From Chryseobacterium sp. G0162 (GTDB lineage: Bacteria > Bacteroidota > Bacteroidia > Flavobacteriales > Weeksellaceae): a DNA stretch of 64,000 nucleotides. Below are positions 1 to 8,474 of the stretch, piece by piece (the first letter of the stretch is position 1; the number at the start of each line of letters is the position of its first letter). Both the position numbers and the translations under genes were made by a program. Under the pieces are notes generated by a model, which ran no database searches, was not told the DNA's origin, and saw only the letters and a program-made list of their open reading frames with translations. Location: positions 3,768,001 through 3,832,000 of the forward strand of contig NZ_CP033922.1 in assembly GCF_003815715.1 (NCBI RefSeq), in the 5' to 3' direction.

Positions 1-66
1 GGATTACAGGGGATTGAGGGAGCTAATCTGCTTTTAGAAAAACAGAATAGAAATTTAATTATATAA
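1..66 (+). CDS. C-terminal end of a PLP-dependent deaminase (ACC deaminase/D-cysteine desulfhydrase family), partial
   Basis: Frame 1 is open from the window edge to a TAA at 64-66 and gives 21 residues starting GLQGIEG and ending RNLII. In the bacteroidetal 1-aminocyclopropane-1-carboxylate deaminase/D-cysteine desulfhydrase family, as I recall it, the chain ends with a glycine-rich HTGGLQG segment followed by about 15 residues, which fits well. The gene is co-directional with the glucosaminidase gene 15 bases downstream and may be cotranscribed with it. Only the tail is visible, so the assignment rests on one short motif. Confidence 0.5.
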   Translation, partial: GLQGIEGANLLLEKQNRNLII

Positions 67-81
67 GTAAAATTGAAAAAC

Positions 82-1140
82 ATGAAAAGACTTTTTCTAT
101 CCATAAGCCTTTTAGTTTTATCAAAATTTTCTGCCCAGAGTTGGGCAACCGAAGATCAATACATCCAAAAATTTGCAAAATATGCAGTAGAGGAAATGGA
201 AAAATATAAAATTCCTGCTTCTATTACTCTTGCGCAAGGACTTCTTGAAACAGGAGGCGGGCAAAGCAGGCTGGCACAGGAAGGTAAAAACCACTTCGGA
301 ATCAAATGTAAAGAAGATTGGACCGGTAAAACAATGAAACATACAGACGATGCTCCTAACGAGTGCTTCCGGGTGTATGACGATCCAAGACAATCTTACG
401 AAGATCACTCTATATTTTTATCTACCAGAAAATATTACGCTAATCTTTTCAACCTGGATATGAAGGATTACAGAGCGTGGGCATATGGCTTAAAAAAGGC
501 CGGATATGCAACCAATCCTCGTTATGCTTCCATTCTGATCACCAAAATTGAAAAGTATAAGTTATACGAATACGACAACACCAGTTCTAATGAAGTGTTG
601 TATGCTGTTCTTAAAATGTACCCGGATCTGAAAGATGACAGAACTTTTATGGCACAACTGGAGCCTTCAAAAGCGACAAAGAAAGCCAAAGAGCCGGTGA
701 CCGTAGAAGTTCCTTATAAGCAGACTTCTTACGCACAGCAACAGAAAAGAGTGGAGAGAATCAAAACAAAAGCTGAGATTTTGAATTCTATTCTTATCAA
801 AAGTCACCCGAACGACGGGCTGAAATATATTATCATTCCTGAAGATACCGATATTAAATTCATTGCTAATAAATTCAAGGTCAGCGAAAGCCGCCTGATG
901 AAATGGAATGAACTGGACAATGAAACATTGAAGAAAAATGATATCGTTTTTCTTGAATCTAAAAATTCATCAGGAAATACAGCCACTTATAAAGCCGTAT
1001 CTGGAGAGGATATGCATGATATCGCCCAGAAATTCGGAATCAAGTTACATAAATTATACGCTAAAAACAGAATGGATGAAGGACAGCAGCCATCTGCAGG
1101 ACAGCTGATTTATCTGATTGATAAAAAACCAAGAAACTAA
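82..1140 (+). CDS. Exported glucosaminidase with two C-terminal LysM domains
   Basis: 352-residue peptidoglycan hydrolase, predicted to cut N-acetylglucosaminyl bonds of the cell wall from the periplasm. Residues 1-18 form a Sec signal peptide (MKRLFLSISLLVLSKFSAQ). Residues about 25-160 are a FlgJ/Auto-type glucosaminidase domain (PF01832) with the likely catalytic Glu56 in LAQGLLETGGGQSRLA and the later segment YGLKKAGYATNPRYA. A Lys/Pro-rich linker at about 195-230 leads to two LysM modules at about 245-295 and 303-350, which would anchor the enzyme to glycan. The ATG at 82 is preferred over an in-frame TTG at 73 because it begins the signal peptide directly. It lies between a PLP-enzyme gene and hemL on the same strand. 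Confidence 0.85.
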   Translation: MKRLFLSISLLVLSKFSAQSWATEDQYIQKFAKYAVEEMEKYKIPASITLAQGLLETGGGQSRLAQEGKNHFGIKCKEDWTGKTMKHTDDAPNECFRVYDDPRQSYEDHSIFLSTRKYYANLFNLDMKDYRAWAYGLKKAGYATNPRYASILITKIEKYKLYEYDNTSSNEVLYAVLKMYPDLKDDRTFMAQLEPSKATKKAKEPVTVEVPYKQTSYAQQQKRVERIKTKAEILNSILIKSHPNDGLKYIIIPEDTDIKFIANKFKVSESRLMKWNELDNETLKKNDIVFLESKNSSGNTATYKAVSGEDMHDIAQKFGIKLHKLYAKNRMDEGQQPSAGQLIYLIDKKPRN

Positions 1141-1215
1141 TTTAAATTTTTTGTTGAGAGTTTATTGTTGACACTTAACCGCCAACCCGTAACTGTCAAC
1201 CAACGACAAATATAT

Positions 1216-2505
1216 ATGAAGTATCAAAGAAGTTCGGCTTTATTTGATGAAGCCTACAAATACATTCCGGGAGGAGTAAATTCTCCGGTAAGAGCATTCA
1301 AATCAGTGGGAGGAGTTCCTGTTTTCATGAAATCTGCAAAAGGAGCTTACCTTACCGATGCTGATGATAATACGTATATCGATTACATCAATTCATGGGG
1401 ACCTGCTATTTTAGGTCACACGCATCCTGAAGTATTGGAAGAACTGAAAATCCAGGCAGAAAAAGGATTCTCTTTCGGTGCCCCTACAGAACTGGAAACT
1501 GAAATTGCTAAATTCATCATCGAAAACGTTCCGAATATTGACCAGATCAGAATGGTTTCTTCAGGAACGGAAGCGTGTATGAGTGCTGTAAGACTGGCAA
1601 GAGGCTATACTAAAAGAGATAAGATCGTAAAATTTGAAGGCTGCTATCACGGACATTCGGATTCATTCTTAATTAAAGCAGGAAGTGGAGCTGCTACCTT
1701 TGGAAATCCAAATTCTCCAGGAGTAACAGAAGGTACCGCAAAAGATACTTTATTAGCTCGTTATAATGATTTTGAACAGGTTCAGGATTTATTCCGTCTC
1801 AATCCGGGAGAAATTGCTGCTGTAATTATAGAGCCGGTTGCAGGAAATATGGGATGTGTATTGCCTGAGAATGATTTCTTACAAAACTTAAGAAAGATCT
1901 GTGATGAAAACGGAGCTTTATTGATTTTTGATGAGGTAATGACTGGTTTCAGATTAGCATTCGGTGGAGCACAGGAGCTTTTCAATGTAAAAGCTGACCT
2001 GGTAACGTATGGAAAAGTAATCGGAGGTGGACTTCCAGTGGGAGCTTTTGCCGGAAGAAACGAAATTATGGATCATCTGGCTCCAAAAGGTGGTGTATAT
2101 CAGGCTGGAACATTAAGTGGAAATCCGTTGGCGATGAGAGCAGGATTAAAAACGCTTCAATTGATTAAAAACGATGCTGAATTTTTCAACAGATTAAGCA
2201 AAACAACCCAAACCTTAGATCTTGAAATTGGAAAGATTTTAAATGAAAAAGGAATTGCTCATAAAATCAACAGAAAAGGATCTATGATGTCTGTGTTCTT
2301 CCATACCAACAGGGTTTCAAACTTTGATGAGGCACAGGAAGCAAATCATTCATTGTTCAATAATTTCTTCCATCAGATGCTTCAAAATGGAGTGTACCTG
2401 CCACCAAGTGGTTATGAAACATACTTTATCAGTGATGCGATCAAAGAAAAAGAAATTGATATGACGCTGGAAGCCGTAAGAAAATTTGAATATTCTAATT
2501 TATAA
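1216..2505 (+). CDS. hemL: Glutamate-1-semialdehyde 2,1-aminomutase
   Basis: 429-residue PLP enzyme that converts glutamate-1-semialdehyde to 5-aminolevulinate in the C5 route to tetrapyrroles. The N-terminus ([23 protein letters not shown]) is diagnostic of the family. The PLP-binding region shows [31 protein letters not shown] and the Schiff-base Lys267 in [17 protein letters not shown]. Length matches the usual 425-430 residues. The ATG at 1216 matches family N-termini; an in-frame TTG 51 bases upstream would add a non-conserved extension. A strong bidirectional terminator follows immediately. Confidence 0.96.
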   Translation: MKYQRSSALFDEAYKYIPGGVNSPVRAFKSVGGVPVFMKSAKGAYLTDADDNTYIDYINSWGPAILGHTHPEVLEELKIQAEKGFSFGAPTELETEIAKFIIENVPNIDQIRMVSSGTEACMSAVRLARGYTKRDKIVKFEGCYHGHSDSFLIKAGSGAATFGNPNSPGVTEGTAKDTLLARYNDFEQVQDLFRLNPGEIAAVIIEPVAGNMGCVLPENDFLQNLRKICDENGALLIFDEVMTGFRLAFGGAQELFNVKADLVTYGKVIGGGLPVGAFAGRNEIMDHLAPKGGVYQAGTLSGNPLAMRAGLKTLQLIKNDAEFFNRLSKTTQTLDLEIGKILNEKGIAHKINRKGSMMSVFFHTNRVSNFDEAQEANHSLFNNFFHQMLQNGVYLPPSGYETYFISDAIKEKEIDMTLEAVRKFEYSNL

Positions 2506-2507
2506 AT

Positions 2508-2544
2508 AACAAGAGACTGTCTTAAAAGGCAGTCTCTTGTTTTG
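2508..2544. terminator. Bidirectional intrinsic terminator between hemL and the convergent small exported protein gene
   Basis: AACAAGAGACTG at 2508-2519 pairs with CAGTCTCTTGTT at 2530-2541 (12 bp, loop of about 10). The stem ends in A-rich and T-rich flanks, so it can serve hemL on the plus strand and the gene ending at 2563 on the minus strand. Confidence 0.85.
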
Positions 2545-2562
2545 TATCAAGAATTAAATTTA

Positions 2563-2916
2563 TTAAGCCAAACCATAGCAGAGTAAGCACATCCATCGTC
2601 CTTCATGATTCGCCTCATCAGCATCGAAAATATAAAGACCTTTACTTTGTATATGTTCTCTTTGGCTAAGTGCGTCTCCTTCAGAAGCATCCGTAATATA
2701 TATTAGGGTACCATCCTGCTCTTTTCCATATAATGAGTTTCCTTTAGCCGTAAGTTCTGCACGGGTTAATCGGGGAGGTAATAATCCATCAATGGTTAGG
2801 ACATCTTTTTTGGCAGTAACGTCAAGGGTCGCTTTAGGGGTTTCTGTATTGATTCCTGTTTGGGCAAATACAACAGAAGTTACACATATCGAAATAATGC
2901 TAATTAATTTTTTCAT
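2563..2916 (-). CDS. Small exported protein of unknown function (paralogue of the gene at 2972-3325)
   Basis: 117 residues with a Sec signal peptide (MKKLISIISICVTSVVFAQ). The mature start TGINTETPKATLDVTAKK is the GIN-T-x-P-x-ATLDV opening found on many flavobacterial surface proteins. The body has LPPRLTRAELTAKGN and QDGTLIYITDASEG, and the chain ends with WMCLLCYGLA, a CxxC pair. I do not recognise a function. The start is set at 2916 because a TTG 12 bases upstream falls inside a minus-strand -7 box (TACCTTTG, 2926-2933). With this start its length equals that of its neighbour, showing a recent tandem duplication. Confidence 0.75.
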   Translation of the reverse strand: MKKLISIISICVTSVVFAQTGINTETPKATLDVTAKKDVLTIDGLLPPRLTRAELTAKGNSLYGKEQDGTLIYITDASEGDALSQREHIQSKGLYIFDADEANHEGRWMCLLCYGLA

Positions 2917-2971
2917 ATATTTTTTCAAAGGTAAATTTAAAATCCAGTCTCTTTTTTATTTATTAATTTGA

Positions 2972-3325
2972 TTAAAGAAAAGCGTAACAATATAGGCACA
3001 TCCATCTTCCTTCATTGTTGGAAGCTTCCGCATCAAAGATATAAAGTCCCTTACCTTCAATATATTCTCTTTGGCTTTGTCGATCTCCTCCGGAAGCCTC
3101 CGTAATATATATTATGGCACCATCCTGTTCTGTTCCATATAAAGTATTACCTTTCTCTGTAAGTTCTGCACGCGTCAATCTTGGAGGTAATAAGCCTTCA
3201 ATTGCTAAAGCGTTTTTTTTTGCGGTAACATCCAAGGTTGCTTTAGGATTTTCAGTATTAATACCTACTTGAGCAAACGCAATAGATGTGATACCTATTA
3301 AAATCAAGCTAATCAATTTTTTCAT
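2972..3325 (-). CDS. Small exported protein of unknown function (paralogue of the gene at 2563-2916)
   Basis: 117 residues, same strand and 55 bases upstream of its paralogue. It has a signal peptide (MKKLISLILIGITSIAFAQ), the VGINTENPKATLDVTAKK opening, LPPRLTRAELTEKGN and a C-terminal WMCLYCYAFL with the same CxxC spacing. The two proteins differ mainly in the segment before the last 40 residues and at the extreme C-terminus. A minus-strand -7 box TATATTTG lies at 3340-3347, about 15 bases before the start. Function unknown; a surface or periplasmic location is inferred from the signal peptide. Confidence 0.75.
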   Translation of the reverse strand: MKKLISLILIGITSIAFAQVGINTENPKATLDVTAKKNALAIEGLLPPRLTRAELTEKGNTLYGTEQDGAIIYITEASGGDRQSQREYIEGKGLYIFDAEASNNEGRWMCLYCYAFL

Positions 3326-3583
3326 GTTTTTTTTTCTTACAAATATAAATTATACAAAAAAAATAAAGTTCATGTTTCATTACTTGAAATGTATTAAAGA
3401 GACTGATTTATAGTGTAATGATATGTATATAAGAAGATATTTTGGTGAGAAAATAATTAATAATGTATTATTATAGAGATTTTTATTACAGTGATAAAAA
3501 AGTATAAATTATACAGATTTTGTAATAAACTATACACTTTGTTCAGAACACTTCTTTTTAATTTTGTCATAAATAGATTGGAA
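3326..3583. other. AT-rich intergenic region, divergent promoters
   Basis: Separates the minus-strand small exported protein from the plus-strand amidohydrolase. It holds the minus-strand -7 box at 3340-3347. The plus-strand reading frame is open through part of this stretch, but it is very AT-rich with no protein-like composition, so I treat it as non-coding. Confidence 0.5.
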
Positions 3584-4918
3584 ATGAAGACTTCAGACAA
3601 GAATATGTCCCGCAAGGATTTTATCAGAAATTCAGCACTGGCAATGGCAGGATTAACTTTAATACCTAATATCATGACAGCATCCCCTTTTTTGGATGAG
3701 AAAAACAGTGTAGCAAAAGGAAAATTGAGCCTAAAAAATGTTCGTTTAGAAACTGGTTTTGAATATGACGAAGGAGAAGTTTCCGCCACAAAGACTGATC
3801 TGTTTTATGTAGAAGTTGAAAATGGGAGAATCTCTAAAATTACTGCAAACCAACCTAATGCAAAGGCTATAGATGCGAAAGGTTTATTAATGCTTCCCGC
3901 CTTTAAAGACATGCATATCCATCTGGATAAAACATTTTATGGAGATAAATGGCAGGCTGTAAGGAAAAGAACCGGTGGAATAAAGGGGATGATTGAGCTG
4001 GAGCAGAAAATGCTCCCCGAAATGCTGAAAAAATCAACATTCAAAGCTGAGAAAATGATTGAATTATTGCAATCAAAAGGAACATCTTATGCCAGAAGCC
4101 ATGTGAATATTGAACCTACTTCAAAGCTTCAGTCTTTAAAAAATCTACAGAAAGCTTTAGAAAATAAAAAGGAAGGTTTCGGAGCAGAGCTGGTGGCTTT
4201 TCCGCAACACGGAGTATTCTATACAGATTCGGCACCGTATCTGACAGAGGCTGCGAAGATGGATATTGATTTTATTGGTGGAGTAGATCCTTTCAATGTC
4301 GATGGGAATATTGAAAAAGTAATGGATTTTACAGTTCAGCTAGCTTTAGACCATAAGAAAGGAATAGATATTCACCTCCATGAAACGGGAGATTCCGGAT
4401 TGAAGACGGTAGAATATCTGATAAAAAAAGTAAATGAAAACCCTTCTTTAAAAGGGAAAACATACTTGAGCCATTGTTTTATACTGGCGAAATTAGATGA
4501 AGCAAAGCAGGAAGATATTGCTGCAAAACTGGCCAATGCACAGATTGGAGTTGTTTCTACTATTCCTTTCGGAAGACTGATTATGCCAATTCCTACTTTA
4601 TACAAACATAAGGTAACGATACTGACAGGAAATGACAGCATTGTAGATCATTGGAATACTTTTGGAACCGGAAGTGTACTTCAGAAAGCCAATTTAATGG
4701 CACAGCTGTACGGATATTCAACTGAGTTTTTATTATCAAGAAGTTTAAAACTGGCAACCGGAAATATCCTTCCATTGGATGATAAAGGAACTCAGCAATG
4801 GCCTAAAACAGGTGATAAAGCAGATTTTGTTTTGCTGAATGCCAGTTGTTCTGCGGAAGCGGTATCAAGAATCTCTAATGTTGAATCATTGGTATATCAG
4901 GGAAATGTAGTTTTTTAA
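3584..4918 (+). CDS. Exported amidohydrolase, cytosine deaminase/AtzC-like (paralogue of 6925-8163)
   Basis: 444-residue metal-dependent hydrolase of the amidohydrolase superfamily (CodA/AtzC-like subgroup); substrate unknown. Ligand motifs visible are MHIHLDK (HxH pair), DIHLHETGDSG, SHCF, and TGNDSIVDHW with the late Asp. The N-terminus KNMSRKDFIRNSALAMAGLTL resembles a Tat or Sec signal with Arg-Lys instead of Arg-Arg, then a hydrophobic stretch and a SPF-type cleavage region, so export is likely. The in-frame frame continues upstream to 3491, but ATG 3584 (or 3605, MSRKDF) starts the signal directly. It sits 12 bases upstream of an ankyrin lipoprotein, probably as an operon. The mature part aligns end to end with the cytoplasmic paralogue at 6925. 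Confidence 0.8.
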   Translation: MKTSDKNMSRKDFIRNSALAMAGLTLIPNIMTASPFLDEKNSVAKGKLSLKNVRLETGFEYDEGEVSATKTDLFYVEVENGRISKITANQPNAKAIDAKGLLMLPAFKDMHIHLDKTFYGDKWQAVRKRTGGIKGMIELEQKMLPEMLKKSTFKAEKMIELLQSKGTSYARSHVNIEPTSKLQSLKNLQKALENKKEGFGAELVAFPQHGVFYTDSAPYLTEAAKMDIDFIGGVDPFNVDGNIEKVMDFTVQLALDHKKGIDIHLHETGDSGLKTVEYLIKKVNENPSLKGKTYLSHCFILAKLDEAKQEDIAAKLANAQIGVVSTIPFGRLIMPIPTLYKHKVTILTGNDSIVDHWNTFGTGSVLQKANLMAQLYGYSTEFLLSRSLKLATGNILPLDDKGTQQWPKTGDKADFVLLNASCSAEAVSRISNVESLVYQGNVVF

Positions 4919-4930
4919 ATTTAATTTAAA

Positions 4931-5602
4931 ATGAAGAAAATATTGGTATTTCTTTTAGCATTCGGGAGTCTGAGTGCCTGTCAGGAGAGATCCGGGAATT
5001 TTTCAAATGAGAATATCATGCAGGAAAAAGACATCATCAATCAGGTAAAGAAGAATAATATTTCTGCTGTTAAATCTGCTTTGGAAAACGGAACAGATGT
5101 GAACACACGAGATGGAAAAGGCCGTTCTCTATTGCTGATCGCAACCGTAGAGAAACAAACCGAAATGGCAAAGCTGTTGGTTTCCTATAAAGCAAATGTT
5201 AATCTTCAGGATAACCAGTTAGACAGTGCATTTTTATACGCCGGAGCAAGCGGACAAACGGAATTGGTAAAGCTATATCTTGAAAATGGAGCCCGTTTCG
5301 ATTTGTTTAATCGTTATAATGGAACAGCTTTGATTCCTGCCTGTGAACGTGGGTATGTGGAAACCGTGAAGGTGCTCGTTAAAACAAAAGGTTTTCCGGT
5401 CAATCATGTGAACAAATTAGGCTGGACAGCTTTAATGGAAGCGGTAATTCTTGGAAACGGAACCCAAAAATACCAGGAAATTGTCCAGATCCTGAAAGAT
5501 CATGGAGCGGATCTTACGATTCCTGATCATGCAGGAAAAACACCTTTACAACATGCCGAATCATTAGGCTTTAAAGAAATAGCTATGATCCTGAAATCAT
5601 AA
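4931..5602 (+). CDS. Ankyrin-repeat lipoprotein
   Basis: 223 residues with a lipoprotein signal (MKKILVFLLAFGSLSAC, Cys17 as the lipidation site). From about residue 35 on there are five to six ankyrin repeats, visible as NGTDVNTRDGKGRSLLLIATVEKQTEMAKLLV, LYLENGARFDLFNRYNG and ILKDHGADLTIPDHAGKTPLQHA patterns. Ankyrin proteins bind other proteins; here, directly downstream of an exported amidohydrolase, it could be a periplasmic partner or inhibitor of that enzyme. That role is inference from position only. The whole reading frame is intact and ends cleanly. Confidence 0.8.
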   Translation: MKKILVFLLAFGSLSACQERSGNFSNENIMQEKDIINQVKKNNISAVKSALENGTDVNTRDGKGRSLLLIATVEKQTEMAKLLVSYKANVNLQDNQLDSAFLYAGASGQTELVKLYLENGARFDLFNRYNGTALIPACERGYVETVKVLVKTKGFPVNHVNKLGWTALMEAVILGNGTQKYQEIVQILKDHGADLTIPDHAGKTPLQHAESLGFKEIAMILKS

Positions 5603-5998
5603 AAAATAATATTTACAGATTATAAAAGTGGTATTAAATTTTATCGGAGATAAAATCTTTGCGCCTTAAATACAGCATCATGAACTAAACCTTAGCGCCG
5701 TTGCGATTCCCAATATTTGCTTTTAAGTATTATCACCTATGTACCTATTGGTTGAGAAATAATTTTTGTTACCATATAGGCATATAGATTAATTACAAAT
5801 GAATTATTGATGGTGGAAGTATAAGATTTTTCGTCTTATTGGAAATGATCTAGAGATGTTTCAATAGTAAAGAATCATAAAATTCAGATATATAATTGAG
5901 TTGGTGTTTTAGCCACAAAGGATACTTATACTTCTTTTGTGGCTATTTTAATTTTTTCTCACATAAATTTTATTAATTTTAGAAGAAATTCAGGTAGC
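5603..5998. other. Intergenic region between ankyrin gene and AraC gene
   Basis: About 395 bases without a credible gene. Around 5659-5719 it contains two imperfect copies of a TTTGCGCCTTA/CTTAGCGCCGTTGCG pattern that I associate with degenerate intergenic repeats in flavobacterial genomes. Its right part carries a strong hairpin (listed separately). Confidence 0.4.
5911..5950 (+). terminator. Intrinsic terminator-like hairpin just upstream of the AraC gene
   Basis: AGCCACAAA at 5911-5919 pairs with TTTGTGGCT at 5936-5944 (9 bp, loop 16), followed by a T-rich tract. It lies some 310 bases after the ankyrin gene, so it would end a long 3' UTR or an unannotated small transcript. It overlaps an in-frame GTG at 5939, which argues against that codon as the AraC start. 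Confidence 0.6.
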
Positions 5999-6844
5999 GT
6001 GAATTATCATACAGATTATTTTCCCATTTTAGGAATTCAGGAGTTTAGCGAGAACCAGCTTAGTGGCTGTCATTTGCTGTTTAATGAACTCTATGGGGCA
6101 CGTTCCATTGATGATCCCCATAAACATGATTTTTTTATCATCAATCTTTTTGAACATGGAGTAGGTTCCCATACTATAGATTTTACGGAACATCAGGTAA
6201 AGGATTATCAGATTCATCTTGTTTTTCCGGATCAGGTACATCAATGGGTGATTGAAAAAGAGACGGTAGGCTATCAATTGATGATTAGCAGGGATTGGTT
6301 TGAAAGTTTTTTGCCATCACTGAGATTTTCAGCTTCTTATTATCAGAATCATCCTGTAATTAATCTTTCCCAAGATGTTTTTAAAACCTTCCTGTATGAA
6401 TTTCAGGCCATTCAAAAAGAATTGAGTAGTGAAAACATATTTTGGGAACTGATCAAAAAGAGAAGTGAATTGATTGGTTTATTGGTGAGCCAAACTGTGG
6501 AAGGCGCTTTTAAGGATTTTGAAGTTTACAATTCAAATCCCATTATTTCTAAATTTTTACACCTGATTGATGAACATTTCAGAACTGAAAGATCTGTTTC
6601 CTTTTATGCAGATAAACTGAATATTTCTGCCAATTATCTGAATATCGTCTGTAAAAAAAATCTCAATGCTTCTGCATCATCTCTTATTCAGGATCGTATT
6701 TTACTGGAAGCAAAGCGTCTTTTGAAAGTTTCGGAAATGTCTGTAAAAGATATTGTGTATGACTTGGGTTTTTACGATCATGCCAGTTTTTCGAAATTCT
6801 TTAAAATGCAAACGGGAATGACGCCATCTCAATTCAAGGAATAA
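5999..6844 (+). CDS. AraC-family transcriptional regulator
   Basis: About 281 residues. The N-terminal part is a cupin-like ligand-sensing half (HDFFIINLFEHGVGSHTIDF, YQIHLVFPDQVHQW). The C-terminal 100 residues are the double helix-turn-helix of AraC/XylS proteins (SVSFYADKLNISANYLNIVCK and VKDIVYDLGFYDHASFSKFFKMQTGMTPSQFKE). The GTG at 5999 is chosen because the earlier in-frame GTG at 5939 sits in a terminator hairpin; the exact start is uncertain. It lies between two amidohydrolase paralogues and reads into the second one, so it is a good candidate regulator for that enzyme. Confidence 0.85.
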   Translation: MNYHTDYFPILGIQEFSENQLSGCHLLFNELYGARSIDDPHKHDFFIINLFEHGVGSHTIDFTEHQVKDYQIHLVFPDQVHQWVIEKETVGYQLMISRDWFESFLPSLRFSASYYQNHPVINLSQDVFKTFLYEFQAIQKELSSENIFWELIKKRSELIGLLVSQTVEGAFKDFEVYNSNPIISKFLHLIDEHFRTERSVSFYADKLNISANYLNIVCKKNLNASASSLIQDRILLEAKRLLKVSEMSVKDIVYDLGFYDHASFSKFFKMQTGMTPSQFKE

Positions 6845-6869
6845 TTTATACAAAACAAGACATAATTGA

Positions 6870-6904
6870 TACACCGGTTTTCATAAGAAGCCGGTGTAAT
6901 TTTG
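6870..6904 (+). promoter_or_regulatory. Inverted repeat plus -7 box ahead of the cytoplasmic amidohydrolase gene
   Basis: TACACCGG at 6870-6877 pairs with CCGGTGTA at 6891-6898 (8 bp). The right arm runs into TAATTTTG at 6897-6904, a perfect TAnnTTTG -7 box 20 bases before the ATG. It can be read as the AraC gene's terminator or as an operator overlapping a promoter; no -33 TTG sits at the usual spacing, which would suit an activator-dependent promoter. Confidence 0.5.
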
Positions 6905-6924
6905 TAGGGTTAAAATATTAAATC

Positions 6925-8163
6925 ATGCAATTTCCCTATCAATTAACTGCAAAAGGAAACTATTCCCTTAAAAATGTCCGCCTGGAAACAGGTTTTGAAT
7001 ACGAAAATGAAGAGGTTATCGGAACAAAAACAGACCTTTTCAGTATCGAAATTGAAAATGGAAAAATTAAATCGGTAAAGGCTAATGATCCAGCTTCCAA
7101 AGCTATTGATGCCAATGGGTATCTGATGCTTCCTGCTTTCAGGGATATGCACATTCATCTGGATAAAACGTGGTATGGTCTTCCCTGGCAGGCACTTTCT
7201 TCTAAAAGAAAAACGGTAAAGGATATGATCGCTTATGAACAGGAGATCATTCCTGAGCTATTAAAAACTTCAGTGGAAAGGGCGGAACAGCTTATCAGTC
7301 TGCAACAGCATTATGGGACTCATTTTGCAAGAACCCATTTCAATATTGATCCTACCTCAGGATTAAAATCATTGGAACATTTAGAACAAGCGCTTCAAAA
7401 TAAAAAAGATTCCTTTAAAGCAGAGTTGGTTGCGTTTCCACAACATGGGGTGTATTATACAGAAACAGCTCCTTTAATGAAGGAAGCCGCAAAATTAAAA
7501 AGTGTAGCTTTTATTGGCGGTGTAGATCCGTTTAGCCTTGATGGAAGTATTGAAAAAGTAATGGATTTTACAGTGCAGCTGGCACTGGATCATAATAAAG
7601 GAATTGATATTCACCTGCATGAAGTAGGAGAGTCCGGAATGAAGACGATCAACTATCTGATTGATAAAACGATTGAAAATCCTGCACTTCAAGGGAAGAC
7701 ATTTGTAAGTCATGCATTTGCATTGGCTCATCTTTCTCCAAAAGAGGCAGAGGAAATTTCAGAGAAACTGGCAGCCGGAAAAGTAGGAATCGCTTCATCA
7801 GTACCCTTTAAAAAGACCATCATGCCAATCCCAACGTTGAAAAAATATGGTGTAAATGTTTTGATCGGGAATGATAATGTACAGGATTTCTGGAGTACTT
7901 TCGGATCCGGAAGTATGTTACAGAAAGCCAATCTGATTGCAGAACTCTATGGTTATGCTACTGAATTTGCCTTGTCAAGAGCATTACAGTTTGCGACTCA
8001 AAGCATTGTTCCTTTGGATGACAAAGGAAATCAGCAGTGGCCTAAAGCGGGGGATGCCGCCGCAATTGTTTTAGCAGACGCTTCATGTTCTGCTGAAGCT
8101 GTTTCCAGAATATCTAAAATAGAAGCCCTGATGCACGACGGGAACCTGTTCTGGAGAAGTTAA
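6925..8163 (+). CDS. Cytoplasmic amidohydrolase, cytosine deaminase/AtzC-like (paralogue of 3584-4918)
   Basis: 412 residues without a signal peptide: it begins MQFPYQLTAKGNYSLKNVRLETGFEYE, matching the exported paralogue from its SLKNVRLETGFEYD onward. Metal-site motifs are MHIHLDK, DIHLHEVGESG, SHAF and IGNDNVQDFW. Substrate is unknown; relatives deaminate or hydrolyse amidine or triazine-type rings. It follows an AraC gene by 80 bases with a hairpin and -7 box between, and ends before a strong terminator. The loss or gain of the leader between the two paralogues puts the same chemistry in two compartments. Confidence 0.82.
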   Translation: MQFPYQLTAKGNYSLKNVRLETGFEYENEEVIGTKTDLFSIEIENGKIKSVKANDPASKAIDANGYLMLPAFRDMHIHLDKTWYGLPWQALSSKRKTVKDMIAYEQEIIPELLKTSVERAEQLISLQQHYGTHFARTHFNIDPTSGLKSLEHLEQALQNKKDSFKAELVAFPQHGVYYTETAPLMKEAAKLKSVAFIGGVDPFSLDGSIEKVMDFTVQLALDHNKGIDIHLHEVGESGMKTINYLIDKTIENPALQGKTFVSHAFALAHLSPKEAEEISEKLAAGKVGIASSVPFKKTIMPIPTLKKYGVNVLIGNDNVQDFWSTFGSGSMLQKANLIAELYGYATEFALSRALQFATQSIVPLDDKGNQQWPKAGDAAAIVLADASCSAEAVSRISKIEALMHDGNLFWRS

Positions 8164-8206
8164 ATAGAATGTATATATATTTTTTATACACTTGTTTTTT
8201 GTGAAT

Positions 8207-8236
8207 CAGCCACCGGGATTTCCGGTGGCTGTTTTT
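8207..8236 (+). terminator. Intrinsic terminator after amidohydrolase
   Basis: CAGCCACCGG (8207-8216) pairs with CCGGTGGCTG (8222-8231), 10-bp perfect stem with a 5-base loop, followed by TTTTT. Confidence 0.9.
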
Positions 8237-8411
8237 ATTGATATCAATATCAAAAAGGGCTGGGCTTTAGCCAAAACTTAAAATCAGAAGGTTAATAGGT
8301 TAGTCAAACCATCATTTTTAAGGCTACAAAAGATAAGGTTGAGGCTTTACATGTTAAAATGTCTTAATATTGAAAACTGCTATAATCCGTTATTTTGGAT
8401 AATCATGCTAA
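8237..8411. other. Intergenic spacer between two convergent terminators
   Basis: About 175 bases between two terminators, in an overall 311-base gap. I see no reading frame or repeat that I can support. Confidence 0.4.
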
Positions 8412-8446
8412 AAAAAGCCTTCGGAAAAAACTTCCGAAGGCTTTTT
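8412..8446. terminator. Strong bidirectional terminator
   Basis: AAAAAGCCTTCGGAA (8412-8426) pairs with TTCCGAAGGCTTTTT (8432-8446), 15 bp with a 5-base loop. It serves the minus-strand lipoprotein gene that ends at 8475. Confidence 0.9.
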
Positions 8447-8474
8447 ATGAATAAAATCTAATTACTATATTATT

